Below are positions 7,734 to 23,736 of a stretch of DNA of 64,000 nt, piece after piece (the first letter of the stretch is position 1; the number at the start of each line of letters is the position of its first letter). Source of the DNA: Bacillus sp. FJAT-27916 (lineage in GTDB: Bacteria > Bacillota > Bacilli > Bacillales > Pradoshiaceae); NCBI RefSeq assembly GCF_001183965.1, contig NZ_LFZV01000001.1, forward strand, positions 124,001 to 188,000, written 5' to 3'. Position numbers and translations under genes: made by a program. The notes under the pieces were generated by a model, which had not been told where the DNA came from, ran no database searches, and saw only the letters and a list, made by a program, of their open reading frames with translations.

Positions 7734-8171
7734 ATGAAAGTAGCGCTTGCATCAGATCACGGTGGTTTAAATATTAAGAATGAAATTGCTGACCTATTAA
7801 AGGAAATGGGTATAGAATTTGAGGACTTTGGCTGTGATTGCAACACATCTGTTGATTATCCGGATTATGCACAGCCCGTTGCTGAAAAGGTAGCTGCTGG
7901 TGAATTTGACCGCGGTATCCTTATTTGCGGGACAGGCATTGGCATGAGCATTGCAGCAAATAAAGTGAAGGGTATTCGTGCGGCTCTTGTGCATGATGTA
8001 TTCAGTGCAGAAGCAACAAGAGCTCATAATAACAGCAATGTACTCACAATGGGTGAGCGTGTTATCGGACCAGGTCTTGCACGCATGATTGCAAAAGTAT
8101 GGCTGACAACTGAATTTGAGGGCGGCCGCCACGAAAACCGCATCAATAAAATTGCCAATCTGGAACAATAA
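7734..8171 (+). CDS. rpiB: Ribose-5-phosphate isomerase B
   Basis: Interconverts ribose 5-phosphate and ribulose 5-phosphate in the pentose phosphate pathway. The sequence shows the RpiB/LacAB hallmarks: ASDHGG at the N-terminus, ICGTGIGMSIAANK with the catalytic Cys, and NSNVLTMGERVIG. An in-frame GTG at 7695 exists, but the ATG at 7734 follows AAGGGAG and gives a normal 145-residue protein starting MKVALASDHGG. It equals B. subtilis ywlF in position. Confidence 0.93.
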   Translation: MKVALASDHGGLNIKNEIADLLKEMGIEFEDFGCDCNTSVDYPDYAQPVAEKVAAGEFDRGILICGTGIGMSIAANKVKGIRAALVHDVFSAEATRAHNNSNVLTMGERVIGPGLARMIAKVWLTTEFEGGRHENRINKIANLEQ

Positions 8172-8189
8172 AGAGCGGGGGAATGCAGA

Positions 8190-8747
8190 ATGGGTGAAAG
8201 GCATCTTGAAGAGATTCAATCAGAAACAGCTCGTCTTCTAGAAGAATTACACAGTGTATTCCCTTTAAACGAGAATCGTCTACTCGTAATTGGCTGCAGC
8301 ACAAGTGAAGTGATGGGCGAGCGTATTGGCACATCTGGGACACTTGATGCGGCGGGAGCGATTTATCAGGCTATAGCCGAATTCGCAGAACGCACGAAGG
8401 TTCGCGTTGCTTTTCAAGGGTGTGAGCATATCAATCGCGCGCTTGTCGTCGAACGGGAGACAGCCATTCGCTACTCACTTGAGGAGGTGACCGTCGTTCC
8501 CGTTCGCCATGCGGGGGGAGCGATGGCGACCTATGCCTTCAATCATTTCGCAGATCCAGTTGTGGTCGAGAATATGAAAGCGGATGCCGGGATTGATATT
8601 GGCGACACGATGATTGGCATGCATTTGAAGCATGTCGCTGTTCCAGTCCGCACATCCGTGAAGGTAATCGGCAAGGCACATGTCACAAGCGCGATGACGA
8701 GACCGAAGCTGATTGGGGGCGCCCGCGCGTGCTATGAGCGTATTTAG
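8190..8747 (+). CDS. ywlG: TIGR01440/UPF0340 family protein YwlG
   Basis: A 185-residue conserved protein of unknown biochemical role found between rpiB and glyA in many Bacillaceae. Visible conserved segments are [43 protein letters not shown] and [16 protein letters not shown]. The gene starts 18 nt after rpiB with AGAGCGGGGG upstream, so it is likely cotranscribed. No signal peptide or membrane segment is seen. Confidence 0.9.
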   Translation: MGERHLEEIQSETARLLEELHSVFPLNENRLLVIGCSTSEVMGERIGTSGTLDAAGAIYQAIAEFAERTKVRVAFQGCEHINRALVVERETAIRYSLEEVTVVPVRHAGGAMATYAFNHFADPVVVENMKADAGIDIGDTMIGMHLKHVAVPVRTSVKVIGKAHVTSAMTRPKLIGGARACYERI

Positions 8748-8754
8748 GAAAAAA

Positions 8755-8782
8755 TGACGATACTTTCTTTTCATGCTAAAAT
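8755..8782 (+). promoter_or_regulatory. Weak candidate promoter for glyA
   Basis: TGACGA (8755-8760), a 16-nt spacer and TAAAAT (8777-8782). I see no obvious PurR box pair or riboswitch in the short ywlG-glyA gap. Confidence 0.35.
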
Positions 8783-8836
8783 TAGTAGGAATTCTTAAAA
8801 GTAAGTGTGCTTTTGATAAAGGGAGGATGCAAAGAG

Positions 8837-10078
8837 ATGAGCTATTTGCAAGAGCAGGATGCACAAGTATTTAAGGCAATCCAACAAGAACTAGGAAGAC
8901 AAAGGGGAAAAATCGAACTAATCGCTTCTGAGAACTTTGTCAGTGAAGCTGTTATGGAAGCACAAGGCTCCGTACTGACAAATAAATATGCAGAAGGATA
9001 TCCAGCAAAACGCTATTATGGCGGCTGTGAATATGTAGATATTGTCGAGGATTTGGCTCGCGACCGCGCGAAGCAAATCTTTGGGGCAGAGCATGCGAAT
9101 GTCCAGCCTCACTCTGGTGCTCAAGCAAATATGGCCGTATATTTCACCATCTTGAATCCGGGAGATACCGTTCTTGGTATGAACCTATCACATGGCGGGC
9201 ACTTAACGCATGGCAGCCCGGTCAACTTCAGCGGTGTTCTTTATAACTTCGTAGAGTATGGTGTGGATGAAAAGACTCATCTCATCAATTATGAAGATGT
9301 TCGCCAAAAGGCGCTCGAATCAAAGCCAAAATTGATTGTCGCAGGCGCAAGTGCGTACCCGCGTGAGATTGACTTCAAGAAATTCCGTGAGATTGCGGAT
9401 GAAGTCGGCGCTTACTTAATGGTAGACATGGCACATATCGCCGGCCTTGTGGCTGCTGGTCTTCACCCAAGCCCGGTTCCATATGCAGACTTTGTTACTA
9501 CAACGACTCACAAAACGTTGCGCGGACCGCGCGGAGGCATGATTCTCTGCCGTGAGGAGTTCGCGAAGAAAATTGATAAATCCATCTTTCCAGGCATCCA
9601 AGGCGGACCGCTTATGCATGTGATCGCCGCAAAGGCTGTAGCTTTTGGTGAAACGCTTCAAGAAAGCTTTAAGGACTATGCGAAGAAAATCATTGATAAT
9701 GCAAAACGCCTAGGTGAAAGCTTGGAAAAAGAAGGCCTGACACTCGTATCAGGCGGCACAGATAACCACTTACTTTTAATCGACGTACGTTCAGCAGGAC
9801 TGACAGGGAAAACAGCTGAGAAAGTCCTTGATGACATCGGCATCACTGTCAACAAGAACACGATCCCATTTGATCCAGAAAGCCCGTTTGTTACTAGCGG
9901 AATCCGTATTGGTACCGCTGCAGTGACAAGCCGCGGCTTTGGACTCGAGGATATGGATGAGATCGGCGCCATTATTGGCCTCGCGCTCAAGCATCCAGAA
10001 GACGAAGCGAAATTGAAGGAAGCGGCAGAACGTGTAGCTGCTTTATCTGGTAAATACGAATTGTATCCTTCTTTATAA
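8837..10078 (+). CDS. glyA: Serine hydroxymethyltransferase
   Basis: A pyridoxal-phosphate enzyme that converts serine and tetrahydrofolate to glycine and methylene-tetrahydrofolate, feeding one-carbon metabolism. The PLP lysine is Lys226 in [13 protein letters not shown], and the N-terminal [14 protein letters not shown] and PHSGAQAN segments are typical. The start is ATG 8837 with GGGAGG 10 nt upstream, giving 413 residues; an upstream in-frame start at 8807 lacks a ribosome binding site. Confidence 0.96.
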   Translation: MSYLQEQDAQVFKAIQQELGRQRGKIELIASENFVSEAVMEAQGSVLTNKYAEGYPAKRYYGGCEYVDIVEDLARDRAKQIFGAEHANVQPHSGAQANMAVYFTILNPGDTVLGMNLSHGGHLTHGSPVNFSGVLYNFVEYGVDEKTHLINYEDVRQKALESKPKLIVAGASAYPREIDFKKFREIADEVGAYLMVDMAHIAGLVAAGLHPSPVPYADFVTTTTHKTLRGPRGGMILCREEFAKKIDKSIFPGIQGGPLMHVIAAKAVAFGETLQESFKDYAKKIIDNAKRLGESLEKEGLTLVSGGTDNHLLLIDVRSAGLTGKTAEKVLDDIGITVNKNTIPFDPESPFVTSGIRIGTAAVTSRGFGLEDMDEIGAIIGLALKHPEDEAKLKEAAERVAALSGKYELYPSL

Positions 10079-10085
10079 GAAAATC

Positions 10086-10117
10086 GCCGCAGGTTATGGA
10101 CAACTTGCGGCTTTTTT
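10086..10117 (+). terminator. Rho-independent terminator of glyA
   Basis: GCCGCAGGTT pairs with AACTTGCGGC (one G-U), then six T. Confidence 0.9.
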
Positions 10118-10180
10118 CTAGAGGAAATGGGATATACTACAAGGGGAAAATTAGCAGGATGAACAAGAAGAAATTCACGA

Positions 10181-10209
10181 TTGAAGAAATAAGTGTTTTT
10201 CTGTAAAAT
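10181..10209 (+). promoter_or_regulatory. SigA-type promoter for upp
   Basis: TTGAAG (10181-10186), a 17-nt spacer and TAAAAT (10204-10209) lie about 50 nt upstream of the upp start. Confidence 0.6.
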
Positions 10210-10244
10210 GAAGCGAGTGCTTAAATATAGGATTAAACCAGTAA

Positions 10245-10886
<642 letters not shown>

Positions 10887-10891
10887 TTTGG

Positions 10892-10916
10892 AAAACCACC
10901 CTATGGGGTGGTTTTT
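10892..10916 (+). terminator. Rho-independent terminator of upp
   Basis: AAAACCACCC pairs with GGGTGGTTTT around a short loop and ends in T's. Confidence 0.9.
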
Positions 10917-11011
10917 GTTTTTATTTTTATTTTGACGGTAGGGTTTCTCGCGGCTGCTCTCAGAACATTGTTGCCTGATAAACCACCGTTTTCGTCCTAA
11001 TTCCGATATTT

Positions 11012-11100
11012 CAGCCCATACCATCTGGGGCTGGCGCCCATCAGCTGTTTTTATCGCCCATACCCACCTGGGTGGCGCCCATAAGCCAGTATTTGCGCCC
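11012..11100 (-). repeat. Dispersed GGGCGA element, copy B
   Basis: Read on the minus strand, five GGGCGA-like units (GGGCGC three times, GGGCGA, GGGCTG) occur; on the plus strand they start at 11012, 11034, 11054, 11075 and 11095, spacings 22, 20, 21 and 20 nt. They fill the upp-protease gap. The head seen in copies A and E is not clear here. Confidence 0.7.
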
Positions 11101-11254
11101 ATATCCCATGAAATGTAGAAAACCAATTCTCCTCTCATCCCTAAGTGATTTTTATCATAGTCTCCTTCTAAAAAACACCCGCGCATTTATCTTCCCATCC
11201 TTCATGTATAACCATCACTCGTTAAACCATCATAAAGGCAAGGATGTGATGGAT

Positions 11255-13435
11255 ATGAAATATAGAAGTAATTACAGGTTCCTGGTCATTGGATTCTTTG
11301 CAACAATCCTTGTCTTTCCTATAGCTGTACCAGCTGTCGGCAGTGACTCTGATAATCCGGTTATTATTGAAGTGAATGAAGAGTTGCCGGTAGAGGAGGC
11401 GATTCAGTCGCTTACCCGCAAGTATCCGTCCATAATACCGCGCTGCCAATATTCTGCTGTTTTTCGTGGGTTCTCTGCGGTTGTTCCGCCTGCATTGATC
11501 CGTGAGCTTGAACAAGAGGAGGAGGTATGGTCCATTCATAAGACGGAAAGCCTTCAAACCACTATTCAGAAAGCTCCGGCATCATCTACTCGTCTAAAGC
11601 CGTCCTTTGGCACACAGAAGTTCACGGGCAAAGGAGTGAAGGTAGGGGTGATTGATACAGGTGTGGATTATACGCATCCAGATTTGAAGAAGAATTATAA
11701 GGGCGGGTATGATGTGGTCGACGAGGATGACGACCCGATGGAGACAATGGGGAGTCCGAAATGGGCAACGATTCATGGGACGCATGTGTCAGGCATCATT
11801 GCGGGCAACGGTCGCATGAAAGGAGTGGCCCCGAATTCGGATCTTTATGTATACCGTGCTTTAGGGCCCGGGGGGAGAGGGACGACTGACCAAGTCATTG
11901 CTGCCATTGAGCGTGCCGTGAAGGATGGGATGGATATTATCAATCTTTCACTTGGTGATACGGTCAATGGACCAGACCTGCCGACATCCGTTGCCTTGGA
12001 TGAGGCGGTGAAAAAAGGTGTGACAGCTGTCGTGGCGAACGGAAATGACGGACCAGGTGTGTGGACAATTGGATCGCCTGGCACAAGCGGGCGTGCCATT
12101 AGTGTTGGCGCCAGTTCTGAGGCAGCGCGCACGCAAACCATCAGTCTTGGAGCTGGCAAGGATATGAAGATCTCACCGGTTGCCGGGGCTGCGCCATGGG
12201 AGTTCTCTCATTCCATGCGGATTGTGAATGGAGGGAATGGAGCCAATCTTTCGAAGGAACAACTCGATGGCAAGCTTGTACTTGTCCAAAGAGGGGAGAT
12301 TACGTTTAAGGAAAAAGTAAAGCGGGCGATTCGTTCTCGTGCCGCAGGTGTTCTTATTTTTAATAATGAAATAGGGGAGCTCAGTGCTTCAATTGGAATG
12401 ACGTCTGAGATTCCGGTTGCGACGATGACAAAGAAGGATGGAGAACGAATTCTTCAGGTACTAAAGTCAGGTAAGCCGGTGGCTGTTCAAATGAAAGAGC
12501 ATATGGAGGAGAGAAAGCTTGCTTCCTTCAGCTCGCGCGGGCCGGTCATCGATAATCTCGGCATTAAGCCGGATGTGATTGCACCTGGTGTCCAGATTGA
12601 CAGTACGGTTCCGGGAGGGAAGTATCTTGCCCTGCAGGGGACGAGCATGGCTGCGCCATTTGTGGCAGGTGTCTGTGCATTGATGAAGGAGGCGCATCCA
12701 GATTGGACACCGCAGGAGATAAAGTCTGCTTTAATGACAACGGCATCACCGCTTAAACAGTATCATACATTTGAGCAGGGAGCAGGAAGAGTCAACCCTC
12801 AGAAAGCCGTCAAAGAAGAAACGCTTCTTTCGCCATCCTCGCTCACATTTGGTTTGATGGAAAATGGCTCATCAGTAAAGAAGACGATCATTATTCATAA
12901 TAAGAGTAAAAGGAAGAAGCGGTATGCCTTTTCAATCCCGCCGAAGGAGCGATTTATATCCTGGAGGCTGCCTCGCATGTTCTCCCTTGGGCCTGGAGAG
13001 AAAAAAGTTACTGATATTACCCTCGAACTTAATGATTGGATGGATAAGGTTGCCCTAAAAGATGGATACTTAAAAATGTACGAGGATGGAGAAGAGATTC
13101 AGATTCCCTATCTATTCGCCATGAAGGAGCCGAATTATCCAATTGGCCGCGGTCTCGAGGCGGAATATGCGAAAGATACAAAGGTGATTGAGGTAAACAT
13201 CTATTTGCCCTTTGGCGCAGATGAAGTGGAATATTCCTTGTACGAGTATGACTCCTTGCTGTTTGTGGATCAGATAGGAGTATATAAAGGGGTAAAGAAA
13301 GGACTTTTCAAGCGAAAGATCAAGATAGCGAAGGATTATCCGTCAAATTTTTACGAAATTGTGACAAAACTAAAAAAAGATGACAAAGAATTGGTAATCA
13401 AAGTCCCTATTTACATTGGGGATAAGGTACAATAG
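11255..13435 (+). CDS. Secreted subtilisin-like serine protease with PA insert (Vpr-like)
   Basis: An exported S8-family endopeptidase of 726 residues from the ATG at 11255. It has a signal peptide (RFLVIGFFATILVFPIAVPAV), an I9-type propeptide to about residue 110, and the catalytic triad Asp134 (VIDTGVDYTHPD), His174 (HGTHVSG) and Ser464 (GTSMAAPFVAG). A protease-associated domain at about residues 330-385 interrupts the catalytic domain, and a C-terminal beta-sandwich region follows. This is the domain order of B. subtilis Vpr, which is located elsewhere in that genome. In-frame starts upstream to 11072 cross the repeat array and are unlikely. A GTG/ATG pair at 11246-11249 is an alternative start. 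Confidence 0.9.
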   Translation: MKYRSNYRFLVIGFFATILVFPIAVPAVGSDSDNPVIIEVNEELPVEEAIQSLTRKYPSIIPRCQYSAVFRGFSAVVPPALIRELEQEEEVWSIHKTESLQTTIQKAPASSTRLKPSFGTQKFTGKGVKVGVIDTGVDYTHPDLKKNYKGGYDVVDEDDDPMETMGSPKWATIHGTHVSGIIAGNGRMKGVAPNSDLYVYRALGPGGRGTTDQVIAAIERAVKDGMDIINLSLGDTVNGPDLPTSVALDEAVKKGVTAVVANGNDGPGVWTIGSPGTSGRAISVGASSEAARTQTISLGAGKDMKISPVAGAAPWEFSHSMRIVNGGNGANLSKEQLDGKLVLVQRGEITFKEKVKRAIRSRAAGVLIFNNEIGELSASIGMTSEIPVATMTKKDGERILQVLKSGKPVAVQMKEHMEERKLASFSSRGPVIDNLGIKPDVIAPGVQIDSTVPGGKYLALQGTSMAAPFVAGVCALMKEAHPDWTPQEIKSALMTTASPLKQYHTFEQGAGRVNPQKAVKEETLLSPSSLTFGLMENGSSVKKTIIIHNKSKRKKRYAFSIPPKERFISWRLPRMFSLGPGEKKVTDITLELNDWMDKVALKDGYLKMYEDGEEIQIPYLFAMKEPNYPIGRGLEAEYAKDTKVIEVNIYLPFGADEVEYSLYEYDSLLFVDQIGVYKGVKKGLFKRKIKIAKDYPSNFYEIVTKLKKDDKELVIKVPIYIGDKVQ

Positions 13436-13507
13436 AAAGTATGTCAATGAAACCACTACTTTTCAATTTTCTTCAAGTTTAGGGAATGAGTTTTGTTCCC
13501 GTCTCAA

Positions 13508-13536
13508 TTGACAATAATATTCCCCTATTGTATTCT
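13508..13536 (+). promoter_or_regulatory. SigA promoter P1 of the atp operon
   Basis: TTGACA (13508-13513), a 17-nt spacer and TATTCT (13531-13536). The consensus -35 and ideal spacing make this a strong candidate. Confidence 0.7.
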
Positions 13537-13567
13537 AACATGGGGCATAATTGGTAGGGTTTTCAAA

Positions 13568-13596
13568 TTGACATCTCCGTATGGCTGTTTTATACG
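13568..13596 (+). promoter_or_regulatory. SigA promoter P2 of the atp operon
   Basis: A second TTGACA (13568-13573), a 17-nt spacer and TATACG (13591-13596), 60 bp downstream of P1 and 47 bp before the first gene. Confidence 0.6.
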
Positions 13597-13642
13597 AATG
13601 TCCAGTGCAATCTGCCTAATACATACGCCCTTGGGAGATAGG

Positions 13643-13870
13643 ATGCAGCAGAAGAAAAATCAGTCCGCTTTCCGCGCGATGGGTCTCTATTCTGCCGTCT
13701 TGTCACAATTGACCGGCCCCGTGCTGATAGGGATATTTGGCGGTAGATGGCTTGATGATCGTTATCAAATGGAACCTCTTTTTTTAATCCTTTGTCTCCT
13801 GGTTGGGCTTTCGGTCGGCATTTATGCTGCCGTACGTACAATCAACAACTACTTTGATGGAGAATCCTAA
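13643..13870 (+). CDS. atpZ: AtpZ/AtpI-family small membrane protein of the ATP synthase operon
   Basis: A 75-residue protein with two membrane helices (AVLSQLTGPVLIGIFGGRWLDD and LFLILCLLVGLSVGIYAAVRTI). The motif TGPVLIGIFGGRWLDD is the signature of the ATPase gene-1/AtpZ family, which accompanies AtpI in some Bacillus atp operons and has been linked to Mg2+ supply and rotor assembly. The open frame extends upstream across both promoters, but the ATG at 13643 follows a GGGAGA ribosome binding site. The stop abuts the atpI start. Confidence 0.82.
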   Translation: MQQKKNQSAFRAMGLYSAVLSQLTGPVLIGIFGGRWLDDRYQMEPLFLILCLLVGLSVGIYAAVRTINNYFDGES

Positions 13871-14969
<1,099 letters not shown>

Positions 14970-15008
14970 TAATATAAACAAATCCAAAACACTAGTTATA
15001 CAATTTAA

Positions 15009-15242
<234 letters not shown>

Positions 15243-15254
15243 TTGACAAAATTG

Positions 15255-16434
<1,180 letters not shown>

Positions 16435-16440
16435 TATTAG

Positions 16441-17967
<1,527 letters not shown>

Positions 17968-18002
17968 CAGGATAGGCATTAATAGAAGGATGGTGAGAAT
18001 GA

Positions 18003-18860
<858 letters not shown>

Positions 18861-18908
18861 ATAAATGGATGAACAATAGATTGAAGCACTCACTCGGCAT
18901 TAGAGTAA

Positions 18909-20345
<1,437 letters not shown>

Positions 20346-20363
20346 ACCAAACGGATCCTATAG

Positions 20364-20783
<420 letters not shown>

Positions 20784-20796
20784 TCTCTGATAAGAT

Positions 20797-20835
20797 ACCC
20801 GCAGGATGAGCGATTGCTTATTCTGCGGGTTTTTG
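20797..20835 (+). terminator. Rho-independent terminator of the atp operon
   Basis: ACCCGCA pairs with TGCGGGT, extended inward, followed by TTTT. Confidence 0.88.
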
Positions 20836-20956
20836 CTTTAGATGGGGAGAATTTTGTCATGGAGTGCGTGTGTCCATGTCGCTCAGATCGGGCGATTGCC
20901 CCAAGCAAACGGATGATTGTTCGCCTACAGGTGATGATTACCATATAGGATGTTCG

Positions 20957-21056
20957 CCGCCCATAAATGGATGGAAATCGCCCATAAACAATGAAATCAT
21001 GGTTATTTTTCTTAGAAATCTAGACCCTTCCATGCTTAAAAGGTCAAAAAAGACTA
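20957..21056 (-). repeat. Dispersed GGGCGA element, copy C
   Basis: On the minus strand, a head related to copies A and E (TAGTCTTTTTTGAC complement at 21043-21056) is followed about 73 nt later by two TATGGGCG units 21 nt apart (plus-strand 20957-20962 and 20978-20983). It lies in the atpC-nuoA gap (20784-21415). The remaining part, 21060-21310, shows no gene that I can support. Confidence 0.65.
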
Positions 21057-21314
21057 GTGGAAGGTTTTTTTTGAAGGAATTCCTGCATTTTCATCTCAAT
21101 TCTTCAAAAACAGTTTAAATTACGGCGTTTTTGAACGAGGAAGATTCTAATGAAGATTGCTATAGCCAAACCCCCGTTTTCGACAATAATCCAGCCTGCC
21201 GAGGCAGAAGTTCCAGCCTTCCTCAATAGTACTCATAACTTCCGCTGCCTGTAATATACATACTAGTATTGGGGAGATAGGGTGTTTTCCCCGGCCAAAG
21301 GGTCGTCCGACATA

Positions 21315-21343
21315 TCGACAGCCTTGCGGGGCAATGTTATAAT
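21315..21343 (+). promoter_or_regulatory. SigA promoter of the nuo operon
   Basis: TCGACA (21315-21320), a 17-nt spacer and a perfect TATAAT (21338-21343), about 70 nt before the nuoA ATG. Confidence 0.7.
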
Positions 21344-21415
21344 GTATACGCTTACATTTATTGCATAATAAGAGAATTCTTGCCTGAAAAAATACGAGTA
21401 TTCGGAGGGGTGAAG

Positions 21416-21790
21416 ATGGCATCGTTACATTGGTATCAGAACAATTACATAATCGTTCTGATTTTTTTGTGCCTTGGTATCCTGCTTCCGGTCGTCGCGC
21501 TCACCATGGGGAAAATTCTCAGACCAAATAAGCCGACGGAGGCTAAGCGCACCACCTATGAAAGCGGACTTGAGCCATTTCATGATTCACGGGTTCAATT
21601 CAATGTCCGCTATTACATATTTGCGCTTTTGTTTGTGTTATTTGATGTAGAAACGGTTTTCCTCTATCCATGGGCAGTAGCCTATGAGAAATTAGGCGTC
21701 TTTGCACTGATTGAGATGCTGATATTTGTTTTCATGCTTATCCTTGGACTGGCGTATGCCTGGAGAAAGAAGGTGCTTAAATGGAATTGA
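21416..21790 (+). CDS. nuoA: NADH-quinone oxidoreductase subunit A
   Basis: A membrane subunit of complex I, 124 residues and three helices. The loop [42 protein letters not shown] is the family signature. The start is ATG 21416 after GGAGGGGTG; an upstream in-frame start at 21380 has no ribosome binding site. It is the first gene of an 11-gene operon that overlaps nuoB by 10 nt. Confidence 0.96.
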   Translation: MASLHWYQNNYIIVLIFLCLGILLPVVALTMGKILRPNKPTEAKRTTYESGLEPFHDSRVQFNVRYYIFALLFVLFDVETVFLYPWAVAYEKLGVFALIEMLIFVFMLILGLAYAWRKKVLKWN

Positions 21791-22293
21791 ATATGAATCA
21801 GCTATCTGTTCAGGAAAAGGCCGAGCTAGAGCGCAATATCTTTTTTGCCACCTTAGAGCAGGTAAAGGGGTGGGCAAGAGGGAATTCGCTATGGCCTTTA
21901 ACATTTGGACTTGCCTGCTGTGCAATTGAAATGATGGCTGTCGGATCCTCTCATTATGATGTTGACCGTTTCGGGTCCTTTTTCCGGACATCTCCGCGCC
22001 AATCTGATGTGATGATTGTCTCTGGCACCGTTACGAAAAAAATGGCGCCCATCCTGCGCCGCCTTTACGATCAAATGCCTGAACCTAAATGGGTCATTGC
22101 CATGGGATCCTGCGCAACAGCTGGCGGTCCATACGTGAAATCATACAGTGTCGTCAAAGGGGTCGATCAAATTGTCCCGGTGGATGTGTACATACCAGGC
22201 TGCCCGCCAAATCCAGCAGCCTTAATCTATGGAATCAATAAATTAAAAGAGAAGATTGCTTATGAGGCAAAGACCGGGAAGAAGGTGATGTAG
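21781..22293 (+). CDS. nuoB: NADH-quinone oxidoreductase subunit B
   Basis: Carries the N2 [4Fe-4S] cluster next to the quinone site. The tandem Cys pair in [12 protein letters not shown] plus the Cys residues in [12 protein letters not shown] and [12 protein letters not shown] form the cluster ligands. 170 residues; the start overlaps the end of nuoA. Confidence 0.97.
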   Translation: MELNMNQLSVQEKAELERNIFFATLEQVKGWARGNSLWPLTFGLACCAIEMMAVGSSHYDVDRFGSFFRTSPRQSDVMIVSGTVTKKMAPILRRLYDQMPEPKWVIAMGSCATAGGPYVKSYSVVKGVDQIVPVDVYIPGCPPNPAALIYGINKLKEKIAYEAKTGKKVM

Positions 22294-23733
22294 GTGGGCC
22301 GGCGGGATATAGAGGTACTGAAAAGAATGGCAGAAGAGAATGCGAAGCGGCGCGCAAAAAAGAGCTCCGCCGAAGAGCCGAAAGTAGAGCCAAAAGAAGA
22401 GCCAAAAGTTGAAAAGACCAATCCAACAGAGGCAGCCATTGAGCCTATTACTGACCCAGAAGACCTCATAAAGAAAAAAGCTGCGGCTGCCGCGAAAGCA
22501 AAGGCCGCAGCCCTCGCCAAGCAAAAGAGAATGGCAGAGGGAGAGAATGAAGAAGCGGATGATCTAGCGAAGAAAAAAGCCGCAGCAGCCGCAAAAGCAA
22601 AGGCAGCAGCCCTTGCCAAGCAAAAGAGAATGGCAGAGGGAGAGAATGAAGAAGCGGATGATCTAGCGAAGAAAAAAGCCGCAGCAGCCGCAAAAGCAAA
22701 AGCGGCTGCCCTCGCCAAGCAAAAGAGAATGGCAGAGGGAGAGAATGAAGAAGCGAATAACCTCGTGAAGAAAAAAGCCGCAGCTGCCGCGAAAGCAAAG
22801 GCTGCTGCCCTCGCCAAGCAAAAGAGAATGGCAGAGGGAGAGAATGAAGAAGCGAATGAACTCGTGAAGAAAAAAGCCGCGGCTGCCGCGAAAGCAAAGG
22901 CCGCTGCCCTCGCCAAGCAAAAGAGAATGGCAGAGGGAGAAGAAGCAGGAACAGATGACCTCGCGAAGAAAAAAGCCGCAGCAGCCGCGAAAGCAAAAGC
23001 GGCCGCCCTTGCCAAGCAGAAGCGAATGGCAGAGGGAGGAGAAGCAGGAGCGGAAGATTTAGCAAAGAGAAAAGCGGCAGCAGCCGCAAAAGCGAAAGCG
23101 GCGGCTCTCGCCAAACAAAACCGAGATACAGACCCAGATAAAGAAAAGGCAAAAGCCATTGCTGCGGCAAAAGCGAAAGCAGCGGCAGCGGCCAAGTTAA
23201 AGGGAGCAGCAGGAAAGGAGCCAAAAGAGAGTTCCGAAGAAGCGGCTCCTTCACCCAATCAATCGCTCCTTGACTCTTACAGAGCAATCATTAAGGAGGA
23301 GCTTGGAGCGGATAGTCTGGTAGATGCCTATATTAATAGACTTTCAAAGGATGTTCCTACCTTGGTTGTGAATAGGGAGGCCTATCTGGAAGTGGTAACA
23401 TGCTTGCGCAATCATCCAAAGCTTCAATTTAATTACTTATCAGAAATTCACGGAACGGACTTTTTGGAGCATTTTGAAGTATATTTATATTTACAATCGT
23501 TGTCATTTAAGCGGGATGTTGTCGTAAAGGTAAAGATAGACCGGGAGCAGCCGGAGATTGAGTCGGTGACACCGCTATGGCCGGGGGCGAACTGGGCCGA
23601 GTCAGAGGCGTATGATTTACTTGGTATCTATTTTACCGGGCATCCGGATTTGAAACGCATCCTATTGGGGGAGGAGTGGGAAGGCTACCCGCTTCGCAAG
23701 GATTATGTCCAATATGATGATGTGGAGGTGTAG
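22294..23733 (+). CDS. nuoC: NADH-quinone oxidoreductase subunit C with long Lys/Ala repeat N-terminus
   Basis: The C-terminal part (about residues 325-479) is the normal 30-kDa subunit domain: LHSEI-like LSEIHGTDF, WPGANWAESEAYDLLGIYFTGHPDLKRILL and EGYPLRKDY. It packs on NuoD in the peripheral arm. It is preceded by an extra region of about 300 residues with seven tandem 33-residue units (nt 22471-23163), each a KKKAAAAAKAKAAALAKQ block followed by an acidic spacer. The start is GTG at 22294, directly after the nuoB stop. The repeat predicts a long charged helix; similar low-complexity extensions occur in some Bacillus NuoC as I recall. Its function is unknown. Confidence 0.92.
   Translation: MGRRDIEVLKRMAEENAKRRAKKSSAEEPKVEPKEEPKVEKTNPTEAAIEPITDPEDLIKKKAAAAAKAKAAALAKQKRMAEGENEEADDLAKKKAAAAAKAKAAALAKQKRMAEGENEEADDLAKKKAAAAAKAKAAALAKQKRMAEGENEEANNLVKKKAAAAAKAKAAALAKQKRMAEGENEEANELVKKKAAAAAKAKAAALAKQKRMAEGEEAGTDDLAKKKAAAAAKAKAAALAKQKRMAEGGEAGAEDLAKRKAAAAAKAKAAALAKQNRDTDPDKEKAKAIAAAKAKAAAAAKLKGAAGKEPKESSEEAAPSPNQSLLDSYRAIIKEELGADSLVDAYINRLSKDVPTLVVNREAYLEVVTCLRNHPKLQFNYLSEIHGTDFLEHFEVYLYLQSLSFKRDVVVKVKIDREQPEIESVTPLWPGANWAESEAYDLLGIYFTGHPDLKRILLGEEWEGYPLRKDYVQYDDVEV
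22471..23163 (+). repeat. Seven 99-bp tandem repeats inside nuoC
   Basis: Units start at 22471, 22570, 22669, 22768, 22867, 22966 and 23065, exactly 33 codons each and always in frame. Early units are nearly identical; the seventh degenerates after NRDTDPD. Copy number is likely to vary between strains. Confidence 0.92.
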
Positions 23734-23736
23734 CGG

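Noticed and set aside
11072-11254. Longer N-terminus of the subtilase (start at 11072)
   Set aside because: It would cover part of dispersed element B and put about 60 residues before a good signal peptide.
20864-21118. 84-codon plus-strand frame after atpC
   Set aside because: It crosses dispersed element C and has no ribosome binding site or recognisable domain.
22260-23258. Long minus-strand frames opposite nuoC (332 and 273 codons), Ala/Phe/Leu rich
   Set aside because: They are mirror images of the nuoC Lys/Ala repeat, have no ribosome binding site and lie antisense to a proven gene.
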